Source: Allobosea sp. CS1GBMeth4 (lineage in GTDB: Bacteria; Pseudomonadota; Alphaproteobacteria; Rhizobiales; Beijerinckiaceae). From it: a stretch of DNA of 64,000 nucleotides. The stretch lies in assembly GCF_900185715.1 (NCBI RefSeq), contig NZ_FYAS01000018.1:1-64000 (forward strand), given 5' to 3'. Positions within the stretch are counted from its first letter, which is position 1. Each line of letters begins with the position of its first letter. A model generated the notes under the pieces. It searched no databases and had not been told where the DNA came from. It saw only the letters and a list, made by a program, of their open reading frames with translations. Of this stretch, positions 25,919 through 33,359 are shown in pieces. A program made the translations under genes and the position numbers.

Positions 25919-26572
25919 ATGGCGACAGCCCTCTGGAAGACGCCGGCGCAGCGCGAACGCGAGCGCGCCCTCAAGCGCGAGGCCGTGCTGCGCGCCGCCG
26001 CGGGAGCCTTCAGCGAGCAGGGTTTCCACCGCACCTCGCTCGACGATGTCGCCGAGCGGCTGAACGTCACCAAGCCGACGATCTATCACTATGTCCGCAG
26101 CAAGGACGAGATCCTGTTCGAATGCGTGCGCATCGGGCTCGAGCGCCTGGATGCCGCCGCCGCCTCGGCCGAGGCCAGGCGCAGCGGCGGCAGCGGGCTC
26201 GACCGGTTGATCGTGCTCTGGACCGAATACGCCCATATCGTCACCGAGGATTTCGGCCGCTGCCTCATTCTCGTCGGCGAAGACCCGCTGCCGGCGGAGA
26301 CGCGCAAGGAGCTGCGCGCTCTCAAGGGCAAGATCGACAAGCGCTTTCGCGGGCTGATCGAGGCCGGCATCGCCGACGGCTCGATCCGGCCCTGTGATCC
26401 CAGGCTGCTCGCCTTCGCGGCGGCAGGCGCGTTGAGCTGGATCGCCCGCTGGCACGACCCGGCGGGGCCGCTCTCCGTCGACCATATCGCGCGCGAGACG
26501 ATCGGGCTCTTCGTCGACGGAATCGGGGCGGCGGATTCCGGCGCCCGATCCCATCGGATCGAACCGATCTGA
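25919..26572 (+). CDS. TetR/AcrR family transcriptional regulator
   Basis: The 217-residue protein has an N-terminal helix-turn-helix (AVLRAAAGAFSEQGFHRTSLDDVAERLNVTKPTIYHYVRSKDEI) typical of TetR regulators, and a C-terminal ligand domain of the kind found in acyl-CoA-responsive members. Being the last gene of the acyl-CoA/ABC operon, it probably represses the operon by binding the CTTACT-AGTAAG palindrome at 17039. The last residues (SHRIEPI) and the stop codon lie in a palindromic repeat, so the C-terminus was probably altered by repeat insertion. Confidence 0.9.
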   Translation: MATALWKTPAQRERERALKREAVLRAAAGAFSEQGFHRTSLDDVAERLNVTKPTIYHYVRSKDEILFECVRIGLERLDAAAASAEARRSGGSGLDRLIVLWTEYAHIVTEDFGRCLILVGEDPLPAETRKELRALKGKIDKRFRGLIEAGIADGSIRPCDPRLLAFAAAGALSWIARWHDPAGPLSVDHIARETIGLFVDGIGAADSGARSHRIEPI

Positions 26573-26587
26573 TCGGATCGGGCTCTA
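26544..26587. repeat. TAGAGCC-type palindromic half repeat between convergent genes; terminator-like
   Basis: CCCGATCC (26544) and GGATCGGG (ending 26582) form perfect arms, and the segment 26569-26587 is the inverse of the TAGAGCC(C/G)GATCCGATCAG end seen at 7158. The TGA of the TetR gene (plus strand) and the TAG of the TpsB-like gene (minus strand) both lie in it. It can fold as a hairpin on either strand, so it may act as a two-way terminator. Confidence 0.65.
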
Positions 26588-28339
26588 ACCGCAGCGCCAG
26601 GCGCCCTGCTCGGGGCACGCCCGCAGGGCCGTCGACAGCGAGAACAGCACGGTGGCGCCGCGGCCTCCCTTGCTCGGCGTGTTGTAGCTCAGGGGCGCGG
26701 CCACCGTTATGCCCGCCTCGACCGACTCGCCGAGCTGGACGCGCACGCCGCCGCCGGCGGCCGAGAGCGACTGGACGATGTCCTTCGGCTGCCCGTAGCT
26801 GCGCACCGCGCCGCCCTCGACGAAGCCGAAGATCTGGATGTTCTTGAGAGCCGGGAAGTCGAGCTTGTGGTCGTAGCGCAGCTCGGCCGAACCGGCGACG
26901 CCGTTGTCGCCGGCGAGCCAGCCGCTCTGGAAGGCCCGGCCGAAGGCGGCGCCGCCGAGATAGAATTGCTGCGAGATCAGCAGGGCCTCCGAGCTGACCT
27001 GACCGGCGGCGGCGAGCTTCATCGACCAGTCTCCGCCGAGCCCCTGATGGCGGGTGAACGCGCCGTGCACGACATAGAAGTCGCCGGAGCCGTCGAAGCG
27101 CGACAGCAGCGGGTCGTAACGCCGCGACGCTCCGTCGATACCCAGGCCCTTGCGCAGGCCGAGGGTGGCATAGGTCGTGCCCTGCCAGTCGTCGCGCAGG
27201 CGGTAATCCGCAGTCAGGCTCGCGATCCGCAGACGGTCGCGATAATTGACGCCGAAGGCGCTGTCCTCGACGATGTCGCTGATGCCGAAGGCCGCGGTCA
27301 GCCAGAGCGATTGCCGCTGCGTGTGCAAGGGCACCACGGTCGCCCGCGCTTCGAGGTTCTCGGCGTCGGATCTGACACGCTCGAAGCGACGCGGATCGCC
27401 CGGCCAGACGATGCTGCGCGATGCCGCGACGCCGAGCCGCAGCCAGTCGAAGCCGACCGGCGCCTCATAGGAAATCCGGCCATAGCGCAACTCGCGCGTC
27501 GAGCCGGGTACCGAGGACAGGTTCAGGGCGAGCGTGTCGCCGGGGACGAGCAGCGAATTGAGCGCGGTGCCGAAATAGGCCTGCCAGGGGCCCGCCGCGA
27601 CCGAGCCGCCATTGTCGAAGCCCGCCGAGACGAACAGGCTCCAGCTCTCGAGGATCACCGTCAGCCGAAAGCGGCCGCTGCCGGTGCCGATCTCTTCCAG
27701 CGTCGTGTCCTTGACGCGGACACCGGGGAGATCGTTGACGAGCATGAGCCGGCGTTCGAGCGTCGGGAACCGGGCCGGCGCCTCCTCGGCGACCGGAGCG
27801 AGCAGGCGGCGCACCCCGAAACGGCCATTCTCGTCGCCCTTCACCACGAGTTCGGCGATCCGGCCCGGAATGATCCGGATCCTGACCACGCCGCCCTTGA
27901 CGTCCTGGGGCGGAACCACGGCGCGCGTCAGATGGAACCCCGCGGCGCGGTGCAGATTGCTGATCTCGCCTGCGATGGCGACGAGTCCAGCCTGCGTGAC
28001 CGGCTGGCCCAGCCTGTCGCGATAGGCCGAGGCGATGGCGCCCGGATCGAGCGGGGTCTCGCCCTCGAGGCGCACGGCGGACAGCGTGAACAGGGCCTTG
28101 TCGTCGGCAGCCTGGCTGGATGCGGCCGGTCCGCTGGGAACCGGTGCCCCCTGCAGCTCATCCTGCAGGCGCTCGGCACGCCGCTGCGCAAAGCTCTGCT
28201 CGGCCGGCTGGATCGGAGGCAGGCCGCGTCGCCCGCTCTGGGCGAGCGCCGGCCCGAGCGCGGCCGGCGAGAGAGCAATGAGCACCGCCGCGGCCTTCAC
28301 GGCATCGATACGCGACCGGCCCGGGCGGCACCTGATCAT
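26585..28339 (-). CDS. ShlB/FhaC/HecB-type two-partner secretion outer-membrane protein (TpsB-like)
   Basis: From the ATG at 28339 the protein has 584 residues: a signal peptide (AVKAAAVLIALSPAALGPALAQ), a proline/glutamine-rich linker helix region, a POTRA domain (FTLSAVRLEGETPLDPGAI...HLTRAVVPPQDVKGGVVRI) and a C-terminal 16-strand barrel with SWSLFVSAGFDNGGSVAAGPW. An in-frame ATG at 28405 would add a basic stretch ahead of the signal and has no better ribosome site. TpsB proteins export one large TpsA partner; no TpsA gene is present here. The C-terminus (ACPEQGAWRCG) runs past the last expected barrel strand and ends in a TAG supplied by a repeat element. Confidence 0.87.
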   Translation of the reverse strand: MIRCRPGRSRIDAVKAAAVLIALSPAALGPALAQSGRRGLPPIQPAEQSFAQRRAERLQDELQGAPVPSGPAASSQAADDKALFTLSAVRLEGETPLDPGAIASAYRDRLGQPVTQAGLVAIAGEISNLHRAAGFHLTRAVVPPQDVKGGVVRIRIIPGRIAELVVKGDENGRFGVRRLLAPVAEEAPARFPTLERRLMLVNDLPGVRVKDTTLEEIGTGSGRFRLTVILESWSLFVSAGFDNGGSVAAGPWQAYFGTALNSLLVPGDTLALNLSSVPGSTRELRYGRISYEAPVGFDWLRLGVAASRSIVWPGDPRRFERVRSDAENLEARATVVPLHTQRQSLWLTAAFGISDIVEDSAFGVNYRDRLRIASLTADYRLRDDWQGTTYATLGLRKGLGIDGASRRYDPLLSRFDGSGDFYVVHGAFTRHQGLGGDWSMKLAAAGQVSSEALLISQQFYLGGAAFGRAFQSGWLAGDNGVAGSAELRYDHKLDFPALKNIQIFGFVEGGAVRSYGQPKDIVQSLSAAGGGVRVQLGESVEAGITVAAPLSYNTPSKGGRGATVLFSLSTALRACPEQGAWRCG

Positions 28340-28529
28340 GGAAAACACGCTTCTGTTCGACGGGCCTGACCTCAGCCTTTTCTGCCTGAAGCGGTAAACG
28401 GACATGGTTAATGGCTGCTTAATTACTGCTTGTGTTTCAGAGTGCTGCGCTAAGCCGCCATTCAGAACCGTCTGCTAGGAGTCGCGCAAAGCCGGATTCC
28501 ACGCGAGCTCCAGGACGGAGACTGCCTCT
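28340..28529. promoter_or_regulatory. Divergent promoter region between TpsB-like and FecR-domain genes
   Basis: The 190-base gap contains an AT-rich stretch around 28405-28445 (GGTTAATGGC, TTAATTACTGC), unusual for this genome, which probably holds promoters for both genes. No clear sigma-70 pair, operator palindrome or stress promoter was recognised. CAGGACGGAG lies about eight bases before the FecR-domain gene. Confidence 0.4.
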
Positions 28530-29756
28530 ATGCTGCAAGCGACCCGCCTTCTTCTGGCCGCGGCCCTGTTGGCCTGCGCGTCGTTTCTCAGCCCGATGCA
28601 GGCCGCTGCCCAGGAGCAGGACAATGTCTGGCGTGTCGGCAAGGTTTCGGGCGAGGCCTGGATCGCCGGCGCGGCCGTGCAGCAGGCATCGCTCGGCAAC
28701 TCCGCCGCGCTCAGGCCCGGCGACACGATCCGCACCGGCCGTACCGGCCGCGTCCTACTGGTGCGCGGGGCCGAGAGCATGCTGGTCTCGCCCAACTCGC
28801 AGGTCGTCTTGCCGACGGCGAGCGGAGCAGGGCGCTCGACGACCATCCTTCAGCAGGCCGGCTCGATCCTGCTCGACGTCGAGAAGCGCAACGTCCAGCA
28901 TTTCGAGGTCGAGACCCCCTTCCTCGCGGCCGTGGTCAAGGGCACGCAGTTCCGCGTCACGGTGACGCCGGGCGGCGCCAGGGTCGACGTCCAGCGCGGC
29001 CAGGTCGAGGTCGCCGATTTCCGCTCGGGCCAATACGCCCTCGTCCAGCCGGGCCAGGCCGCCAGCGTCGCCGGCGCCACCGGCCTGAAGCTCTCGGGTG
29101 CCGGACGCTTCGACGCGATCCGGCAGGGCACGCCGCGCGCCTCCTCGGTCCGGCCGGTCGCCGTCCCGCGCGGCGGCTTCTCCGAGGCGTCTGCTGCCGG
29201 CCAGCGCCGGATCGGGCGCGACGAGGGCGGGAGCCGCGCCGTCTCCGCCGGCGGCGGCACGGTTCGCCTCGGCGCCACGCTCGGCGAGGTCAATCTCAAC
29301 GTCCATGCCGCGACGAAGGGCCTGGCGCGCGATGGCGGGGCCGGCAGGATGGCTGCCTCCGGACGCAGCCAGGCCACGGTCTGGTCGACCGGCGAGCTCT
29401 CGCCGCCCGGCAGCGCCACGGCCAATGCCCGGCGGACGGGGAATCCGGAGACGGGCTCCTCCGATACCGCGAGGGCGCAGGCGAACGCCAACGGCCAGGC
29501 GAATGGCCACGTCAATCGGGCGGATGCCTCGGGCAACGACCGGAACGGCGGCGCCATCAGGCTCGTCGGCAATGCCGGCGGCAATGGCCGTGGAAGCGCC
29601 GGCGGCGGCAATGGCAACGGCAACGCCGGAGGCAACGGGGGCGGGAACGCCAATGGCGGCGGGAACCTCAACGGCGGCGGCAACGGCAATCCCGGCAATG
29701 GCGGCGGTAACGGCAACGGCAATGCCGGCGGGGGCCAGGGCAACGGCCGCCGGTAG
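28530..29756 (+). CDS. FecR-domain secreted protein with Gly/Asn-rich C-terminal tail
   Basis: The 408-residue protein has a Sec signal peptide (LLLAAALLACASFLSPMQAAAQ), then a FecR domain (about residues 40-150: GDTIRTGRTGRVLLVRGAESMLVSPNSQVVLP, ETPFLAAVVKGTQFRVTV, VDVQRGQVEV). The middle is basic and Ser/Ala-rich, and the last 60 or so residues are almost only Gly and Asn. FecR domains usually sit in the periplasm and signal to a membrane partner; here the next gene codes for a CHASE2 sensor, a recurring association. The tail is low in complexity and could be exposed at the surface. It lacks a TPS secretion domain, so it is not a classical TpsA. Confidence 0.85.
   Translation: MLQATRLLLAAALLACASFLSPMQAAAQEQDNVWRVGKVSGEAWIAGAAVQQASLGNSAALRPGDTIRTGRTGRVLLVRGAESMLVSPNSQVVLPTASGAGRSTTILQQAGSILLDVEKRNVQHFEVETPFLAAVVKGTQFRVTVTPGGARVDVQRGQVEVADFRSGQYALVQPGQAASVAGATGLKLSGAGRFDAIRQGTPRASSVRPVAVPRGGFSEASAAGQRRIGRDEGGSRAVSAGGGTVRLGATLGEVNLNVHAATKGLARDGGAGRMAASGRSQATVWSTGELSPPGSATANARRTGNPETGSSDTARAQANANGQANGHVNRADASGNDRNGGAIRLVGNAGGNGRGSAGGGNGNGNAGGNGGGNANGGGNLNGGGNGNPGNGGGNGNGNAGGGQGNGRR
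29565..29753 (+). repeat. Coding Gly-Asn repeat tract of the FecR-domain protein
   Basis: Irregular repeats of GGC-AAC/AAT type triplets encode runs such as GGGNGNGNAGGNGGGNANGGG. The unit is not strictly periodic, which suggests slippage and later drift. The tract makes up the whole C-terminus of the protein. Confidence 0.8.
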
Positions 29757-29790
29757 GAAGCAGGACACTGGGATACTGGCATCGATCACG

Positions 29791-29820
29791 CTGCATCTGG
29801 AGGGGACCGTCCAGATGCGG
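29791..29820 (+). terminator. Hairpin between FecR-domain and CHASE2 genes
   Basis: GCATCTGGA (29793-29801) pairs perfectly with TCCAGATGC (29810-29818) around an 8-base loop, and a G-T and a G-C pair extend the stem to 11. No T-run follows, so it is either a weak or Rho-assisted terminator, or an intercistronic stabiliser. Confidence 0.45.
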
Positions 29821-29879
29821 CGTGAGGCGCGATTGACGAAATCCTCAGCATTGTCCGCCATGTTCGCCCTGTTGCATCG

Positions 29880-32601
29880 ATGAGCTGGCAGGCGGGGCGC
29901 GACGCTGTATCGACCACATTCCATCGCAATCGGTCTGCTGGCGCTCGCCTGGCTGGTCGGCCTTCCAGGGTCGCTCGCGGCTCTCATCGGCGACAAACGC
30001 TTCCTCTGGCCGGCACGTTCGGCGACCGGCACCATCGTGCTGGTCGAGATGGATGCGCCGTCCCTCGTGCGCATCGGCGTGTGGCCGTGGCCGCGCCGTC
30101 ACCACGCCCGGCTGCTTTCCCGGCTCGATGAGGCCGGCGCCGGCGATATCCTCTTCGACGTCGATTTCAGCGCGCGTTCCACTCCGGCCGATGACGCAGC
30201 CTTCGCCGAGGCGCTGGCCAAGGCGGGCGGCTCCGTCGTGCTCGCGACCTTCCAGCAGAGGGCCGGCGATGCGGTGCGCGGCTGGTCGCTGCATGCCAAC
30301 CGGCCCTTGCCGGAGTTCGCTCGGAACAGCTGGTCGGCCGTCGTCAATGTCCTGCCGGAGAAGGACGGGCTGGTCCGCCGCTACGGCCTCGGCGAGCGCA
30401 TCGGCGGCGAGTTCCTGCCGTCGTTCGGCGCGCTGCTGGCCGGCCGTCACGACGAGCGCGCGCCGGCGTTCCGCATCGATTTCAGCATCGATACCAGGAC
30501 CGTCCCCGCAGTCTCCTATTCGGCGGTGCTCGACGGCGAGCCGCAGGCCCTGGCGAAGCTGAAGGGCCGCAAGGTCATCGTCGCGGGAACGGCCGTCGAG
30601 CTGGGGGACCGCTTCAACGTCCCCAATGGCCGCGTGATCCCTGGGTCGATGCTACAGCTTCTGGCTGCCGAATCGCTGATTCAGGGGCGCGATCTGCAGG
30701 GTACCGGCGTGCCGCTGTCGCTCGCCGGAGCGTTGCTGATCGTCGCCGGCATGGTCGCGCTCTGGCGCAGGACCCGCGCCTCGGTTCGTCTCGCCGTCGT
30801 GCTGTGGGCGGCGGCCATGCTGGAGCTCGGCGCGCTGCTGGTCCAGGCGAGATGGCCGGTCATCGTCGACACGAGTTGGTGGCAGCTCCTGCTCGGGGCC
30901 TATGTGATCGCGATCGCCCTGGACGAGATCAATCTGCGCGGCTTTCTGCGCGGTATTGCCGAGCGGCGCTTCCAGCGGATCGCGATGTCTCTGGGCGACG
31001 GGCTCGCCTGTCTCGACCAGCAGGGGCGCATCCTGTTCTGGAATCCGGGCGCCGCCCGGATCTTCGGCTATCGGGAGCAGGAGGCGCTGGGCATGCCCTT
31101 CGCCGACTGCCTCGCCGATCCGGCCCGGCCGGATCCGGCGGCACTCGCCCGCAGCGGCAACCCGGGAGGCACCGACGATCAGGTGGTCGAACTGACCGGA
31201 CGTCGGCGAGACGGCGAGCGCTTCGCGCTGGAGGCGAGCATCTCGAGCTGGCAGGGCGCCGACGGGCTGCAGTTCGGCCTCGTCCTGCGCGACATCACCG
31301 TCAAGCAGCGCGAGCGCGAACGGATCCTCTATCTCGCCGAACATGACGAGCTGACCGGGCTGCTCAACCACCATGCGCTCGCCGCGCGGCTGTCGCGCCG
31401 CTTGGCGGACGCCGGGACGCCTGCGCTCATCCTAATCGGGATCGACCGCTTCCATCAGTTCGCCGACATTCACGGCCGCGCGTTCGGGGATCGCCTGCTC
31501 TGCGCCTTCGCCGAGCGCTTGCGCCGGTTCGCTTCGCCCGCGAACGAAATCGCGCGGCTCGCCGACGACGAGTTTGCCCTGTCATGCCATGCCGACCGAG
31601 TCGCCGCGCTGGCGGCGGAGGTAGCGGCCGCGCTCCAGCACGGAGCCCTGGCTTTCGGGGACCGGCGCCAGCGCATCACGGTGCGCGTCGGCCATGCGGT
31701 CGCGGAGGCAGGCTGGAGCGCCGATCAGCTGATCGGCAACGCCCATCTGGCGCTCGAGGCGGCCAAGGCCGGGCGCGAGACCCGGCCCGTCGCCTTCGCA
31801 GCTGCCCTGCGCGAGAAGATCGCCTCGCGTCTCGCGCTCGAGGCGGAGATTCGCGGCGCGCTCGAACGCGATCAGTTCGAGCTGTTCTACCAGCCGCAGA
31901 TTCGCCTCGCCGACCAGGCGATCATCGGAGCGGAAGCCTTGATCCGCTGGCGCCATCCGGTGCGCGGCCTGATACCGCCCGGGGAGTTCGTTCCGGTCGC
32001 CAACCAGTCCCCGCTTTCGGAGGCCCTGGCCAACTGGGTGCTCGCGACGGCCTGCCGGCAATCCCGGCACTGGCAGAAGGCCGGCACGCCGATCCGGATC
32101 GGCGTCAATCTCTCGCCGTCGCAACTGCAGGGCAGCGAATTGCCGGCGACGGTCGCGGCGCTGCTCGACGACACCGGCCTGGACCCGGGCCTGCTGGAGC
32201 TGGAAGTCACCGAGGACATCCTTCTCGACGATGCCGAGCGGGCGCAGGCGATCTTCCGGGAGATCCGCGCACTCGGCGTCAGGATCGCCTTCGACGATTT
32301 CGGCACCGGCTATGGCAGCCTGAGCTATCTCAAGGCCTTCCGGCTCGACACGCTGAAGGTCGACCAGACCTTCGTGCGCCATCTGCTGAAGGACGATGGC
32401 GATGCGGCGATCGTTCGGGCGACCATCGATCTCGGCCACTCGCTCGGCCTCTCGATCATCGCCGAAGGCATCGAGGACGCGGAAACCGCCGCGCGTCTCG
32501 CCGGCATGGGCTGCGACGAAGGGCAGGGGTATCGCTTCGGCCGTCCGATGCCGGCCGCAGATTTCGAGGCGCGCTTTCTGCGAGAACGGCACGTCGCGTA
32601 G
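29880..32601 (+). CDS. CHASE2-PAS-GGDEF-EAL membrane signalling protein (N-terminus apparently frameshifted)
   Basis: From 29884 one open frame encodes a membrane helix (SIAIGLLALAWLVGLPGSL), a CHASE2 domain (IVLVEMDAPSLVRIGVWPWPRR...), three more membrane helices, a PAS domain (LDQQGRILFWNPGAARIFGY), a GGDEF domain and an EAL domain. No ATG, GTG or TTG stands before the first helix; the first canonical start in frame is 30037, inside CHASE2. An ATG at 29880 would join with a one-base shift. The GGDEF motif is degraded to ADDEF (31561), but the EAL site looks complete (EAL at 31933, DDFGTG, KVDQTF, AEGIED), so c-di-GMP breakdown is the likely output. The partner may be the upstream FecR-domain protein. 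Confidence 0.8.
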
Positions 32602-32663
32602 GGCGCGTCCGATGCGGCCCCGGCGAGCCTCGGTGCCGGTCTGCGCCTGCCCCCTGCGCAGGC

Positions 32664-33359
32664 TCAGACGGCTCTGCCGACGAGGGCGCCGACCGCGGCC
32701 GTCAGGCCCATCGCGAAGGCTCCCCAGAAGGCGACGCGGACCGTCGGGCGCAGCATCGCGGCGCCGCCGGCCCGCGCTCCGAGGGCTCCGAGCGCGGCCA
32801 GGAAGATGAGGGACGTGGCCGACACCGTGGCGAGCAGATGGTCGGCGGGGGCGAGTGTCGCGGTGACGATCGGCAGGGCGGCGCCGGCGGCGAAGGTGGC
32901 GGCCGAGGTCAGGGCGGCCTGGATCGGCCGCGCCGTCGTGGCATCGGTGATGCCGAGCTCTTCGCGGGCATGCGTGCCCAGCGCATCCTTCGCCATGAGC
33001 TGCCCGGCGACCTGACGCGCCAGCGCCGGGGCGACGCCCCGCTCGACATAGAGCTGCGTCAATTCCGCGAGCTCGAATTCCGGCTGGGTCGCCAGCTCCG
33101 TCCGCTCGCGCGCGAGATCGGCATTCTCGGTGTCTGACTGCGAGCTCACCGAGACGTATTCTCCGGCTGCCATCGACATGGCTCCGGCCACCAGCCCCGC
33201 CAGGCCCGCGACCATCACCTCGCCCGTCGAGCTGGCGGCAGAGGCCACGCCGACCATCAGGCTCGCCGTGGAGATGATCCCGTCATTCGCGCCCAGAACG
33301 GCGGCCCGCAGCCAGCCGATCCTGGCGACGAGATGGCTCTCCCGGTGAAGGCGGCTCAT
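32664..33359 (-). CDS. VIT1/CCC1 family iron or manganese transporter
   Basis: The 231-residue protein has the family N-terminus (HLVARIGWLRAAVLGANDGIISTASLMVGVA), SMAAGEYVSVSSQSDTE with the conserved Glu/Ser positions, and three membrane helices in the C-terminal half. VIT1/CCC1 proteins move Fe2+ or Mn2+ out of the cytosol. Its start overlaps the stop of the P-type ATPase gene by four bases, so the two are one operon for metal export. It lacks the ferritin-like domain seen in MbfA. Confidence 0.9.
   Translation of the reverse strand: MSRLHRESHLVARIGWLRAAVLGANDGIISTASLMVGVASAASSTGEVMVAGLAGLVAGAMSMAAGEYVSVSSQSDTENADLARERTELATQPEFELAELTQLYVERGVAPALARQVAGQLMAKDALGTHAREELGITDATTARPIQAALTSAATFAAGAALPIVTATLAPADHLLATVSATSLIFLAALGALGARAGGAAMLRPTVRVAFWGAFAMGLTAAVGALVGRAV

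Noticed and set aside
22852-26073. 1073-codon minus-strand open frame opposite the CoA ligase and thiolase genes
   Set aside because: No family features, Arg/Asp/His/Gly-rich composition; the plus-strand enzymes explain the region.
29565-29753. Gly/Asn repeat tract as a CRISPR or tandem repeat array
   Set aside because: Units are short, irregular and in frame as coding triplets; there are no spacers and no cas genes.
28530-29756. FecR-domain protein as the TpsA substrate of the TpsB-like protein
   Set aside because: It has no TPS domain (no NPNG/NPNL-type motifs or beta-helix repeats) and is far shorter than TpsA proteins, so I did not call it a TpsA, although the link remains possible.
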